DNA of 64,000 bases from Clostridia bacterium (GCA_017935435.1 JAGBHP010000014.1:47619-111618), one strand, 5' to 3'; shown: positions 17,975 through 27,373, counted from the stretch's first letter. Notes: generated by a model from the letters alone, not told the origin. Made by a program: numbers and translations.

Positions 17975-18312
17975 TGATTACTCCTTATTATAATTATTGA
18001 AATTTTTAACGGAAAACTGAAAATTAATGGGGTTGTTTAAAAAGTCGGTTGATTTTTTAAACAACCCCATCTAAGGGGATAGGGAAAAATCTTTGGAATT
18101 AGCAAACTGAGCCAAAGCGTTAGCTTTGGGTTACCCGACGGCGTACAATAGGTACGCCGAGTGGCGAAGTTTGCTGATAGCAAGAAAAGATTTATTGAAA
18201 AATCGCATAAGTCGATTTTTCAACCATAGTTATACGATTTTAAACAAAGGCACAACACGGTATATGGGCTTTGTTCTTTTCTTGCGTTCCGGAGATTTTT
18301 AACATCCCCGTC
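17975..18312. repeat. Hairpin-rich intergenic element between infB and rbfA
   Basis: No gene is visible here. The spacer holds a series of inverted repeats: a 17-bp stem (18027-18043/18054-18070); an outer AGCAAACT stem (18101-18108/18168-18175) enclosing CCAAAGC (18112-18118/18123-18129) and CGGCGTAC (18139-18146/18152-18159); and GCAAGAAAAGA (18179-18189/18275-18285) enclosing an 11-bp stem (18195-18205/18213-18223) and AACAAAG (18243-18249/18269-18275). It could be a MITE-like insertion that is transcribed with the operon, or a structured RNA. A related GTAC-type core recurs at 63893-63917. Confidence 0.75.
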
Positions 18313-20646
18313 TTATTTTTCTACTTCTTTCATTTCAAACGCCTCAACAACATCGCCTTCTTTGATATCGTTGAATTTTTCGATAGAAAGACCGCACTCA
18401 TAGCCTGAGTTAACTTCTTTTGCATCATCTTTAAAGCGTTTTAAGGATGCAAGAGCACCTTCGTGAACAACAATACCGTCACGAACAATTCTTACGCTTG
18501 CATTTCTTGAAATTGAGCCGTCTGTTACATAGCAGCCTGCAATTGTGCCGACGCCTGATACCTTAAAGGTCTGACGGATTTCAGCGTGACCTGTAACAAC
18601 CTCTTTAAAGGTCGGGTCAAGCATACCACGCATAGCAGCTTCAATCTCTTCGATTGCATCATAAATTACACGGTAAAGTCTGATATCAACACCCTGACGC
18701 TCTGCACTTGCAGCAGCACCTGCATCGGGGCGAACGTTAAAGCCTACGATAATTGCATTAGATGCATATGCAAGCATTACGTCGGATTCTGAAATAGCAC
18801 CAACTGCGCCGTGAATTGTTTTAACCTTAACTTCTTCGTTTGAAAGCTTTTCAAGTGACTGACGAACTGCTTCAACCGAGCCGTTAACGTCAGCTTTAAT
18901 GATGATGTTAAGCTCTTTTTGATTACCCTCTTTAATTCTGTCAAAGAGGTCATCAAGAGTAACAGTTGTGTGAGCCTTAACAAGCTCATCCTTTTGCTTC
19001 TGTTTTCTCTGTTCTACAACAGTTTTAGCGAGCCTTTCGTCTTCTACTGCATAGAAAAGGTCGCCGCCTTCAGGAACTTCGCCAAGACCTGTGATTTCAA
19101 CAGGAACAGAAGGACCTGCTTTTTTGATTTTCTTGCCTGTATCGTCTGTCATAGCACGAACGTGACCGACAGCCGTACCTGCAACGATTACATCGCCGAC
19201 TTTGAGTGTTCCGTTCTGAACAAGCACAGTTGCAACAGGGCCACGTCCTTTGTCAAGACGAGCTTCAACTACTGTACCCTTAGCACGTCTGTTGGGGTTA
19301 GCTTTAAGGTCACGCATTTCAGAAACTAAGATAACCATCTCTAAGAGCGATTCTATATTAATTTTCTTTTTAGCAGAAACTTCAACGCAGATGGTATCGC
19401 CGCCCCAATCTTCGGGAACAAGACCGTATTCGGTTAATTCCTGCTTTATGCGGTCGGGGTTTGCGCCTTCTTTGTCGATTTTGTTAATTGCAACAACGAT
19501 GCTAAGGTTAGCAGCTTTAGCGTGGTTAATAGCTTCAACCGTCTGCGGCATAATACCGTCATCTGCTGCTACAACTAATATTGCAACGTCTGTTACCTGA
19601 GCGCCACGGGCACGCATAGCAGTAAACGCTTCGTGACCTGGGGTATCTAAGAATGTGAGTTTTTTATCATTTATACGCACACGGTAAGCACCGATATGCT
19701 GAGTGATTCCGCCTGCTTCTGTATCTGTAACATTTGCACTTCTTATACTGTCTAAAAGTGAAGTCTTACCATGGTCAACGTGACCCATAACGACAACAAC
19801 AGGAGGACGTGGCTGGAGCTCTTCTTCTGTGTCCTCACGGTCATCAAACAATATGTCTTCATTTGAGAGGATAATTTCTTTTTCAACCTTAACACCCAAT
19901 TCTTCTGCAATGAGTGATGCGGTGTCAAAGTCAATATTTTGGTTAACGGTTGCCATAATACCGAGCATCATGAGCTTTTTAATGACCTCAGTTGCGGCGC
20001 ATCCGATTTTCTGAGCAAGGTCACCAACTGTAATTTCATCAGGAACTTTAATCTGTTTAGGCTCTTTTTTAACCTTAACCTCTTTTTGAGGACGATTTTT
20101 TTCCTTGGTTACAGCCACGTTGTCTTTATGACGGTTCTGACCTTTTTTGAGCTTCTGCTTTTTAACTGCATCAGCATCGATATTTGTCTGGCTTACAAGC
20201 TCTTCTATCTTTTCGTCATCGATTTTATCGAGGTCAACAGTGCTTTGACGTGTATCAACGTGACGAACCTTTCTTTTAATAGGCTCTGCCATATCACGCA
20301 GTACGTCTTCGACGTCTTCCTGCACTAAAGGCGCACTTTCTGCTTCTTTCTTTTCTTTTTTGCCGCCTTTAGCCTTAGGAGTCGCACTTTCTTCCTTTTT
20401 AGCCTCTTTTTTAGCAGGTTTTTCCTCTTTTTCGGGTGCTTTTGGCGCAGTAACACCAAACACAGGTATTTCGTTTTTACCGTTAAACTCCTGCGTAAAT
20501 GTTTCAAAAATGATATCAAGCTCCGTTTGCTCTAAAACACTCATATGGTTTTTTACAGCAATATCATATTTTGCTAAAAGCTCAATCAGCGCCTTGGAAT
20601 TTGTTCCAAGCTCCTTTGCCAGTTCATGTACCCTCACCTTTGACAT
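18313..20646 (-). CDS. infB: Translation initiation factor IF-2
   Basis: The GTPase that delivers initiator tRNA to the 30S subunit. From the ATG at 20646 (preceded by GGAGGTG; the frame from 20676 is too long) it has an IF2_N domain ([19 protein letters not shown]), a Lys/Glu/Ala-rich linker, a second IF2_N-like domain, the G domain with [17 protein letters not shown] and NKIDK, then domains II, IF-2 and IV. The ~777-residue length is normal for Firmicutes. It is part of the nusA-infB operon. Confidence 0.97.
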   Translation of the reverse strand: MSKVRVHELAKELGTNSKALIELLAKYDIAVKNHMSVLEQTELDIIFETFTQEFNGKNEIPVFGVTAPKAPEKEEKPAKKEAKKEESATPKAKGGKKEKKEAESAPLVQEDVEDVLRDMAEPIKRKVRHVDTRQSTVDLDKIDDEKIEELVSQTNIDADAVKKQKLKKGQNRHKDNVAVTKEKNRPQKEVKVKKEPKQIKVPDEITVGDLAQKIGCAATEVIKKLMMLGIMATVNQNIDFDTASLIAEELGVKVEKEIILSNEDILFDDREDTEEELQPRPPVVVVMGHVDHGKTSLLDSIRSANVTDTEAGGITQHIGAYRVRINDKKLTFLDTPGHEAFTAMRARGAQVTDVAILVVAADDGIMPQTVEAINHAKAANLSIVVAINKIDKEGANPDRIKQELTEYGLVPEDWGGDTICVEVSAKKKINIESLLEMVILVSEMRDLKANPNRRAKGTVVEARLDKGRGPVATVLVQNGTLKVGDVIVAGTAVGHVRAMTDDTGKKIKKAGPSVPVEITGLGEVPEGGDLFYAVEDERLAKTVVEQRKQKQKDELVKAHTTVTLDDLFDRIKEGNQKELNIIIKADVNGSVEAVRQSLEKLSNEEVKVKTIHGAVGAISESDVMLAYASNAIIVGFNVRPDAGAAASAERQGVDIRLYRVIYDAIEEIEAAMRGMLDPTFKEVVTGHAEIRQTFKVSGVGTIAGCYVTDGSISRNASVRIVRDGIVVHEGALASLKRFKDDAKEVNSGYECGLSIEKFNDIKEGDVVEAFEMKEVEK

Positions 20647-20733
20647 ATAGCCACCTCCGAATTTTGACCTCAACATTCCTATGTATTTTTTAGTGCAAGA
20701 ATGTATTTTTTACTAAATATAATTTTATATATT

Positions 20734-21027
20734 TTAAAGAAGCTTCTTTATTGCTTCTGAAAAGCCGCAGTCTAAAACCGTTACAACCGATTTTTCGCCG
20801 CCGCCTGTAAATTTACCTAAAAGCTCACGGGTTGCAAATATTTTATAATCCACTTCATAGTAATCTGCCATAGATGAAAATTTATCCATGGTATTTTCTG
20901 CACAGTCGCCTGCAATAAGCAACAGGTATGCCTCGCCAGATTTTACGGTTTTTTCAGCGAGTGCCGCACCTGACCTTGTTTTGTTTGCCCTTGTTGCAAG
21001 ACCAAGTAAATTAAGCGCTTTATCCAC
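20734..21027 (-). CDS. ylxQ: L7Ae/YlxQ-type RNA-binding ribosomal-like protein
   Basis: A 97-residue L7Ae/L30e-fold protein that starts with GTG after GGAGGA. It carries LGLATRANKTRSGAALAEKT and LLIAGDCAENT, typical of the kink-turn-binding YlxQ proteins encoded between ylxR and infB. Its partner RNA is uncertain. It is separated from rnpM by two bases. Confidence 0.92.
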   Translation of the reverse strand: MDKALNLLGLATRANKTRSGAALAEKTVKSGEAYLLLIAGDCAENTMDKFSSMADYYEVDYKIFATRELLGKFTGGGEKSVVTVLDCGFSEAIKKLL

Positions 21028-21029
21028 GT

Positions 21030-21296
21030 TCAGTCCTCCATATTTTGCGAAAGCTTTAAAAGCTCTTCGTAAATTTCCTCAGGAACTGAGGTTTTAAAAG
21101 AGCGGTTAAACTGCTTTTTTGTGCAGGCAAGCTCAATACACTTGCGATTTGCGCACACATATGCGCCTCGTCCGTTTGCCTTTTTTGTTTCATCTATAAA
21201 AAAAGTATCGCCTGATTTTGTAACTTTAATCATTGTTTTTTGCGGAAAATGCTCACCGCAGGCAACACATTTTCTTTCGGGAATATGCTTAATCAT
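21030..21296 (-). CDS. rnpM: RnpM/YlxR (DUF448) RNase P modulator-type protein
   Basis: An 88-residue DUF448 protein with the hallmark PERKCVACGEHFPQ, the GRGAYVC signature and a CANRKC cysteine pair. YlxR binds RNA, and work in Bacillus subtilis links it to modulation of RNase P (hence rnpM). The gene order nusA-rnpM-ylxQ-infB is conserved here. Confidence 0.93.
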   Translation of the reverse strand: MIKHIPERKCVACGEHFPQKTMIKVTKSGDTFFIDETKKANGRGAYVCANRKCIELACTKKQFNRSFKTSVPEEIYEELLKLSQNMED

Positions 21297-21314
21297 AGTC
21301 CTCCACCTCTAAAA

Positions 21315-22346
21315 TCAGTCGTTATCAGGCTTAATATCTATCTTCCAGCCTGTAAGACGGGCAGCAAGGCGCGCGTTCTGGCCTTCCTTGCCGATAGCAA
21401 GCGAAAGCTGATGTGCAGGAACTATAACTGCAGCGCTTTTTGCTTCTTCATCTGCCGTAACGCTTGATACCTCAGACGGACTGAGCGATGCTGCAACGTA
21501 TTCTGCAGGATTTTCGCTGTATCTTATAATATCAATCTTTTCGCCGCCTAAAGCGTCGCAAATTATCTGAACACGAGCGCCCTTTGTTCCAACACAAGAG
21601 CCAACAGGGTCTAAGCCTTCAATTTCGGTATAAACCGCAATCTTTGTTCTTGAGCCTGCTTCTCTTGCAATAGCCTTAACTGTTACAGAGCCGTCACTAA
21701 TTTCGGGAACCTCCTGCTCAAAAAGACGCTTAACAAGCCCCGGATGTGTACGGGAAAGTATTACCTCAGGGTTATTTGCCATCATTTTAACCTCTGAAAC
21801 ATAAAATCTCATACGGCTTCCGATTTCGTAGCGTTCGCCCTTTAACTGTTCATTTGCAGGAAGAAGAGCTTCGTCACCGTCATTTATTTTTACGATAACG
21901 TTTTTAGAGTCACGGCGAAGAATTACGCCTGAAACCATCTGATTTTCCTGGTCGGAATATGCATTAAAAAGATTATCTCTTTCTGCTTCTTTAATTCTTT
22001 GTACCACAACCTGCTTTGCAGTTTGTGCCGCAATTCTTCCGAAGTTTTTCGGTGTAACCTCAAAATCAATAAAGTCACCTACCGAGTAGCGTGCATCCTT
22101 TGCCTGAGCCTCAGCTATGCCGATTTGGCACAGAGCATCTTCAACCTCTTCTACAACCTCTTTTTGCTGGAATACACGGATATCGCCTTTTTCACGGTCA
22201 ATTTTTACCACAACATTTTGTGCCTGACCGTAATTTTTCTTATAAGCGGCAAAAAGTGCCTGCTCAATAGTTTCTAAAATAACTTCCTTTTTTATATTCT
22301 TTTGTTTTTCGATTTCGTCCAACGCAAGAATAAAATCCTGATTCAT
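21315..22346 (-). CDS. nusA: Transcription termination/antitermination factor NusA
   Basis: Binds RNA polymerase and nascent RNA to control pausing and termination. It has an N-terminal NusA_N domain (FILALDEIEKQKNI), an S1 domain (VSGVILRRDSKNVIV) and two KH domains (GSCVGTKGARVQ and LAIGKEGQNARLAARLTGW). The ~343-residue length is the short Firmicutes form without C-terminal acidic repeats. The start is set at ATG 22346, behind GGAGGGG; the longer frame begins with a TTG inside that site. Confidence 0.97.
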   Translation of the reverse strand: MNQDFILALDEIEKQKNIKKEVILETIEQALFAAYKKNYGQAQNVVVKIDREKGDIRVFQQKEVVEEVEDALCQIGIAEAQAKDARYSVGDFIDFEVTPKNFGRIAAQTAKQVVVQRIKEAERDNLFNAYSDQENQMVSGVILRRDSKNVIVKINDGDEALLPANEQLKGERYEIGSRMRFYVSEVKMMANNPEVILSRTHPGLVKRLFEQEVPEISDGSVTVKAIAREAGSRTKIAVYTEIEGLDPVGSCVGTKGARVQIICDALGGEKIDIIRYSENPAEYVAASLSPSEVSSVTADEEAKSAAVIVPAHQLSLAIGKEGQNARLAARLTGWKIDIKPDND

Positions 22347-22370
22347 TTTTTCTGACCCCTCCAAAATTTT

Positions 22371-22835
22371 TTAAAATTCAACTGTAAGTCTTACGCTTGA
22401 TGCCTTTTCTTTAGGCAAAATCATTTCTTTATCATCTTCTGTTTTTAAAACCATCGCTCCGTCTTTAAAATCCAAAAGCAGAGCCGTAAATTCCTTAACG
22501 CCGTTTTCTGCTTTATAAAGCTTTACGTCAACCTTATGATTTAAAAACATTAAAAAATCCGAATCTCTTTTAAGTGCACGGTCAATCCCAGCCGAAGAAA
22601 CCTCTAAAATATACGCCTGTTTAATCAAATCCTTTTTATCAAGCATTTCTTCTAAAGAACGGCTCACCTTTTCGCAGTCATCAATTGCGACACCGCCATC
22701 TTTGTCGATATAAACTCTTAAAACCTGGTCCTGACCTTCTTTTTTGTACTCAACATCCCAAACCGACACACCGTTTGCCTCGGCGATTGGCAGAGCAAGC
22801 TCAAAAACCGCATTTTCGGTAGCATTATATGCCAT
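22371..22835 (-). CDS. rimP: Ribosome maturation factor RimP
   Basis: Assists 30S maturation. The family blocks WDVEYKKEGQDQVLRVYID, CEKVSRSLEEMLD and LEVSSAGIDR(A/P)L are present. The start is ATG 22835 with GGAGGTAATT just before it, giving 154 residues; the nine extra upstream codons overlap the leader. It is the first gene of the nusA operon, behind a promoter at 22942-22970 and a leader hairpin. Confidence 0.95.
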   Translation of the reverse strand: MAYNATENAVFELALPIAEANGVSVWDVEYKKEGQDQVLRVYIDKDGGVAIDDCEKVSRSLEEMLDKKDLIKQAYILEVSSAGIDRALKRDSDFLMFLNHKVDVKLYKAENGVKEFTALLLDFKDGAMVLKTEDDKEMILPKEKASSVRLTVEF

Positions 22836-22884
22836 AATTACCTCCGTTTTACTGCAAAGCAAAGTGCCTTTGCCTAAATAATTG

Positions 22885-22916
22885 TGAAAGAGTGGGATAA
22901 AAAACCCACTCTTTCA
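22885..22916 (-). promoter_or_regulatory. Leader hairpin upstream of rimP-nusA
   Basis: A perfect 12-bp stem (22885-22896/22905-22916) with an A/T loop lies in the untranslated leader, between the promoter and rimP. It lacks a following U-run, so it is not a plain terminator. It could be a pause or NusA-responsive site, which is inference. Confidence 0.5.
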
Positions 22917-22941
22917 ACAAGAAATATTTAAGACCTATTTT

Positions 22942-22970
22942 ATTTTAGCACAAAAGTGCCTTAATTGCAA
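22942..22970 (-). promoter_or_regulatory. Sigma-A promoter for the rimP-nusA operon
   Basis: Read on the minus strand, -35 TTGCAA (22970-22965), a 17-base spacer, then -10 TAAAAT (22947-22942) preceded by TGC, an extended -10. Confidence 0.72.
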
Positions 22971-23157
22971 GCTTTTTTTGTAAAATTTATCAATTATAGG
23001 TAAAAAAATAAAAATTTTTTCTACTTTTTATATATCTTAATCACTTTTTTTAATTTTATTCATAATTTTATAGTCTGTTAACAAATTTTTAATATTTTTA
23101 TGTTATCATTACAATGTATGACTATGTACGCTTTGGTTTTGAAAGGATAATTACGTT

Positions 23158-24108
23158 ATGAATATAAAAAAATATTTTGCGTCGCTTTTAGTGACAATTT
23201 TGGTTTTCGTTACCGTAACGGGCGGTGTATGGGTTGCCCGCTTTATGTTTGGAACAAGCCTTGCAGATGAAATTGCAAGTCTTCTTGATAAGCCTGTGGA
23301 TAAACTTAATTTTCTTCTTTTGGGAACGGATAAGGGCGGTGCAAGAGCAGACGTTATTATGCTTGTTTCCTTTGACCCGAAGGAGCATACGGTTAAGGTT
23401 ATGTCAATTCCTCGTGATACGAGGGTTGATGTAAACGGAAAAGGCAGATACGATAAAATTAACCACACCCTCGGATATAAAGAGGGCGAAAAAACGTTAA
23501 TAAGCGCAGTTAAAAGAATTACGGGAATGCCGATAAATTACTATGCGCAGATAGATTTTGAAGGCTTTAGAAATGTAATTGATGCTGTTGACGGAGTTTA
23601 TTTTGATTTGCCGATTAATATGAATTATGATGACCCGTATCAGGATTTACACATTCACTTAAACAAAGGCTATCAGCATTTTGACGGCAAAAAGGCAGAG
23701 GGTGTTGTGCGCTTTCGTGCAAGCTATGTAAATGGCGATGAGGGCAGAATTTCAATGCAACAGGACTTTTTAAAGGCTATTTTTGAGCAAAAGCTCACAC
23801 CGCAGTACTTAGCCAAAGCTCCGCAGATAATTGATGAGGTTTATAAAAACGTTAAAACAAACTTTGCAGTAAGCGATGCTTTAAAATATGTTTCGAGCCT
23901 TAAAAAGCTTACAAGCGAGTCGCTTTCGACCTTTGAGCTTCCGGGTCATTCGCAGTATATGTACGGAATTTCGTATTATGTTTACGATAAAGCAAAGGTT
24001 GAAGAGCTTGTTTTGTACGAATTTGGCTACCCCGAAGATAAGGCGGCAGAGCTAAAAAAGGCGCAGGAGGCGCAAAATAGCACAACGAGTGCTGCAACTG
24101 AAAAATAA
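23158..24108 (+). CDS. LytR-CpsA-Psr (LCP) family cell-wall ligase
   Basis: LCP enzymes transfer undecaprenyl-linked glycopolymers to peptidoglycan. A membrane anchor at about 5-27 is followed by the LCP domain with LLLGTDKGGARADVIMLV, the SIPRDTRVDV arginine/aspartate motif, DKINH, and the late VRFRASYVNGDEGR(I)SMQQ block. At 316 residues it is a minimal LCP. It is read divergently from the nusA operon and nine bases before the decarboxylase gene. Confidence 0.94.
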   Translation: MNIKKYFASLLVTILVFVTVTGGVWVARFMFGTSLADEIASLLDKPVDKLNFLLLGTDKGGARADVIMLVSFDPKEHTVKVMSIPRDTRVDVNGKGRYDKINHTLGYKEGEKTLISAVKRITGMPINYYAQIDFEGFRNVIDAVDGVYFDLPINMNYDDPYQDLHIHLNKGYQHFDGKKAEGVVRFRASYVNGDEGRISMQQDFLKAIFEQKLTPQYLAKAPQIIDEVYKNVKTNFAVSDALKYVSSLKKLTSESLSTFELPGHSQYMYGISYYVYDKAKVEELVLYEFGYPEDKAAELKKAQEAQNSTTSAATEK

Positions 24109-24117
24109 GGTGAAAAA

Positions 24118-25461
24118 ATGAGTGTAACAGATGCTTTAAAAAAACATTTACAAAGGGAAAAAGCTTCCTTTCATATGCCGGGTCATAAAAATGGCGCGGC
24201 ATTTTTTGGCTCGCCTTTATATAATGATATTTTTATGCTTGATACCACAGAGCTTGACGGCACAGACTGCCTTTGTGCGCCGACTGAGTTTTTAAAGACA
24301 GCGCAAAATCGTGCGGCGGAGTATTTCGGAGCAGACGAAGCTTTCTTTTTGGTTAACGGCTCAACGGGCGGAATTCTTTCGATGTTTTATGCCGCATTTA
24401 AAGAGGGCGACCGTGTAATTGTTGACAGAAATTGCCACAAAAGCGCAGTTTCGGCTATGATGCTTTCGGGCGTAATTCCCGTTTTTGTTACACCTGAAAA
24501 AGACGAAGAAAAATGCGTTTCAGGAAAAATAGACCCCAAAAAAATAGAAGAATTATTTAAAAAATACCCCGATACACGTGGCGTTTATATTACAAGTCCA
24601 AACTATTACGGAATTTGCTCGGATGTAAAAAAAATAGCCGAAATTGCGCATAGATTCGGCGCAGTTTTATTGGTTGACGAAGCGCATGGTGCGCATTTTC
24701 CGTTTTCTGAGCATTTTCCCGAAAATGCCGTATCTTGCGGTGCAGATATTGCGGTTACAAGCCTGCATAAAAGCCTTCCAAGTCCTAATCAAACTGCGCT
24801 TTTATGCAAAAAAGGGAACAGAATTTCTGATGACAGACTGAAAAATTCCGTTTTTATGTTCCAAACAACAAGTCCGTCATACATATTGCTTGCTTATGCT
24901 GATTTTGCAATCAGTATAGCAAAGGAAAAGGGCGAGGAGCTGACGAAAAAGCTAATCAGCTTAAAACAAGGCATAAAAAGCCTTAAAACCGATGACCCGT
25001 TTAAAATAATAATTTCTTTTAAGGAAAAAGGTTATTCGGGCGGTGAAATTGAGGAAATATTAAGAGAAAAATTCGGCATTTTCGCAGAGCTTTCCGACCA
25101 CGTAAACGTGCTTTTAATGGCATCATGGGGAAATAGCGAAAAGGATTTTTCGCTTTTAAAAGAGGCGCTGGAATATATTGAAAATCTTCCCTGTAAAGAG
25201 CTTGTAACTCTTCCTTATCCCGATTTTTCGCAAGAGGTTGTCGCTTTGCCGCCTAAGGAAATCTTAAATAAGGAAACCGAAACGATTGATATACAAAATG
25301 CAAACGGAAAAATTTGTGCGCAGACAGTTGCCGCTTTTCCGCCGTGCATCCCCGTTTTGCTCCCGGGGGAGATTATAGAAAAAGAGCATATCAGATTTTT
25401 AAAAGATTTTAAAGGTAAAATTACAGGAATGACAGAAGGGAAAATTACTGTTATTAAATAA
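24118..25461 (+). CDS. Orn/Lys/Arg decarboxylase family protein (PLP-dependent)
   Basis: A fold-type I decarboxylase like Bacillus SpeA/YaaO: FHMPGHKNG near the N-terminus, NGSTGGILSMF, the cofactor aspartate in VDEAHGAHFPF and the Schiff-base lysine in TSLHKSLPSPNQT, then a small C-terminal domain with AAFPPCIPVLLPGE. 447 residues is slightly short but includes both domains. The likely product is a polyamine precursor (agmatine or cadaverine); the substrate is not determinable. In many Firmicutes such a gene sits near tmk/holB, which are absent here. Confidence 0.9.
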   Translation: MSVTDALKKHLQREKASFHMPGHKNGAAFFGSPLYNDIFMLDTTELDGTDCLCAPTEFLKTAQNRAAEYFGADEAFFLVNGSTGGILSMFYAAFKEGDRVIVDRNCHKSAVSAMMLSGVIPVFVTPEKDEEKCVSGKIDPKKIEELFKKYPDTRGVYITSPNYYGICSDVKKIAEIAHRFGAVLLVDEAHGAHFPFSEHFPENAVSCGADIAVTSLHKSLPSPNQTALLCKKGNRISDDRLKNSVFMFQTTSPSYILLAYADFAISIAKEKGEELTKKLISLKQGIKSLKTDDPFKIIISFKEKGYSGGEIEEILREKFGIFAELSDHVNVLLMASWGNSEKDFSLLKEALEYIENLPCKELVTLPYPDFSQEVVALPPKEILNKETETIDIQNANGKICAQTVAAFPPCIPVLLPGEIIEKEHIRFLKDFKGKITGMTEGKITVIK

Positions 25462-25520
25462 TAAACTAAGCCGATATACTGCACAAACCGGTACAGATTT
25501 GCGGCTTAGTTTATTTTTTT
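25461..25520 (+). terminator. Terminator after the decarboxylase gene, with an alternative pairing arm
   Basis: The arms 25461-25473 and 25502-25514 pair over 13 bp and are followed by a seven-T run. A third segment at 25531-25542 repeats the left arm and can pair with the right arm instead (see findings). Confidence 0.7.
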
Positions 25521-25565
25521 AAACAAAAAAATAAACTAAGCCATATTTATGTTAAAAACTTAGAC

Positions 25566-25594
25566 TTGACGAGCTTTTTTGCGTTTGATAAAAT
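25566..25594 (+). promoter_or_regulatory. Sigma-A promoter for the amidohydrolase gene
   Basis: -35 TTGACG (25566-25571), 17-base spacer, -10 TAAAAT (25589-25594), about 40 bases upstream of the ATG. Confidence 0.72.
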
Positions 25595-25633
25595 GAACTA
25601 AATTGATATTTTTAATATTTCAGGAGGTATTTT

Positions 25634-26530
25634 ATGTTTATTGATATTCACGCACACGCATATTGGGAGCCTGTGCCATACGTTGCAAACTTTGCAACGC
25701 CTGAGCACTTAATTGAGGTTTATGATAAATACGGAATTGAAAAGGGAGTACTTCTTCCCGTTGTAAACTGCGAGGTTTACTTTCCGCAGTCGAATGAAGA
25801 TATTTTAAATATGGCGGCAAAGTACCCCGACAGATTTATTCCGTACTGCAACATTGACCCGAGAGCAATGTCAAACTGTCCTGAAGCTCCGCTTGATAAA
25901 ATTCTTCAGTATTATAAAGACAAGGGCTGTAAGGGAATAGGCGAAATTATGCCTAACTTAGAGGTTATGGACCCCATGGTGCAGAATTTGTTTCGCTGCG
26001 CAGAAAAAGTAGGTCTTCCTGTCGTTTTTGACGGCTCTGACCAAAAAAGAGGCGATTTCGGTCTTTATGATGACCCGGGGCTTCCTCAGCTTGAGCATAC
26101 ACTGCAGAGATTCCCTGAGCTTATAATTTTCGGTCACGGCCCTGTTTTCTGGACTGAAATTGCAAGACTTGAAACACCGGCAGAAAGAGCTTACATAATG
26201 AATCCCGATATAAGTCAGGTTGGAAGACTGCCTAATGGCCCGATTAAAGAAGAGGGCGTTGTTCCAAAGCTATTTAGACGCTACCCCAATCTTTACGGCG
26301 ATTTATCCGACGGCACCTGTTACCGTGCAATCACACGTGACGAAGAATACGGACCTAAGTTTTTGGAAGAATTTCAGGATAGACTCTACTTCGGTACGGA
26401 TTACTGCAGCTGCGGTATGGATTTACCTCTTACAAGAAAGTTAGTTGAGTGGAGAGATAACGGCAAAATCAGCGCTGGTGCATTTAACAAAATTGCAAGA
26501 GAAAACGCAATTAAGCTTTTGGACTTATAA
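25634..26530 (+). CDS. Amidohydrolase family protein (PF04909-type)
   Basis: A 298-residue TIM-barrel metal hydrolase that begins FIDIHAHAYWEP with the HxH metal pair; later blocks are YCNIDPRAMS, GCKGIGEIMPNL, IFGHGPVFW and FGTDYCSCG, whose Asp is the probable catalytic residue. The family includes decarboxylases and amidohydrolases (ACMSD-like, uronate-related); no exact substrate can be named. It has its own promoter and is followed 15 bases later by an acetyltransferase, so the two probably form an operon. Confidence 0.82.
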   Translation: MFIDIHAHAYWEPVPYVANFATPEHLIEVYDKYGIEKGVLLPVVNCEVYFPQSNEDILNMAAKYPDRFIPYCNIDPRAMSNCPEAPLDKILQYYKDKGCKGIGEIMPNLEVMDPMVQNLFRCAEKVGLPVVFDGSDQKRGDFGLYDDPGLPQLEHTLQRFPELIIFGHGPVFWTEIARLETPAERAYIMNPDISQVGRLPNGPIKEEGVVPKLFRRYPNLYGDLSDGTCYRAITRDEEYGPKFLEEFQDRLYFGTDYCSCGMDLPLTRKLVEWRDNGKISAGAFNKIARENAIKLLDL

Positions 26531-26545
26531 TTGGAGGAAGCAAAA

Positions 26546-27373
26546 ATGTCAGTCACAAAAAATGATATAACCAAAGCGGTAAAAGAGCTTGGAATAAAAA
26601 ACGGCGACACTATTTTGGTACATTCCTCTTTTAAAAGCTTAGGAGAAGTAGACGGCGGTGCAGAAACCGTAATTTGCGGTTTTTTAGATGCAATCGGCGA
26701 AGAGGGAACTTTGGTTTTCCCGACCTTTGTTCAAAAGGATTTTAAAAATGCTTATAAAACGTGGCATTTAGATAAAGAGTCAGACGTTGGCTACCTTACG
26801 AATTATTTCAGACTGCGCAAGGGGTCAAAACGAAGCGACCAGGCGACGCACTCTGTTGCGGCAAGCGGAAAAATGGCAGATGAGCTTACCAAAACGCACG
26901 GCCACACCTCAAAACGCTTCGGAAGTATGGGCGATACACCATTTGCGCCTGATTCCCCCTGGGAAAAAATGTACCAAAAAAACGCTAAAATCGTTATGCT
27001 TGGCGTAAGTCCGTTATACATAACATTTCGCCATTACGCAGAATATTGCTATATCGAAGAATGTTTAATTGCTCTTTCTAATAAAAAGGAATATGACGAA
27101 ATGAAGGAAAGGCTTACCTCTTTTGGCAAAAAAGGCGTTTGGCCACACCTTCATAATGAGGTTTTGGCAGAGCTTTATAACGAAAAATACGGCGAAAAGA
27201 AATCTGTCTGCGGCGATGCCGAGCTTCTTTGCTTTAACGCAAAGGAATTTACTAACCTTGCGATGGAACATTTAAGAAACTACGACGAAAGAGTTTTAAG
27301 AAGAAACGATGAAGCGTGGGATACTGATGGCTGGATTGAGTGGACTGAAGATTATCGGAAAATAGTTAAATAG
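26546..27373 (+). CDS. AAC(3)-family N-acetyltransferase
   Basis: A ~275-residue protein of the antibiotic N-acetyltransferase fold (PF02522): GDTILVHSSFKSLG, GTLVFPTFV, a THS motif (DQATHSVAA) and HGHTSKRFGS. Family members include aminoglycoside 3-N-acetyltransferases and chromosomal YokD-like proteins that do not confer resistance. The start is ATG 26546, behind TTGGAGGAA (the longer frame starts at that TTG). There is no integron, IS or resistance neighbour, so an acetyl transfer to some cellular amine is the cautious call. Confidence 0.84.
   Translation: MSVTKNDITKAVKELGIKNGDTILVHSSFKSLGEVDGGAETVICGFLDAIGEEGTLVFPTFVQKDFKNAYKTWHLDKESDVGYLTNYFRLRKGSKRSDQATHSVAASGKMADELTKTHGHTSKRFGSMGDTPFAPDSPWEKMYQKNAKIVMLGVSPLYITFRHYAEYCYIEECLIALSNKKEYDEMKERLTSFGKKGVWPHLHNEVLAELYNEKYGEKKSVCGDAELLCFNAKEFTNLAMEHLRNYDERVLRRNDEAWDTDGWIEWTEDYRKIVK

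Noticed and set aside
20688..20720. Direct repeat ATGTATTTTTTA (two copies) upstream of ylxQ/infB junction
   Set aside because: Twelve A/T-rich bases in a 60-base spacer are easily due to chance; no further copies noticed.
22885..22916. rho-independent terminator before rimP
   Set aside because: The stem is strong but lacks a following T run in the direction of rimP transcription, so it is listed only as a leader hairpin.
23151..23468. Open frame antisense to the LCP gene and similar antisense frames across the window
   Set aside because: They lack ribosome sites and family motifs and mirror the codon pattern of the real genes on the other strand.
26546..27373. Aminoglycoside resistance gene
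   Set aside because: The fold is AAC(3)-like, but chromosomal members often have no resistance role and there is no mobile or resistance context, so no resistance is claimed.
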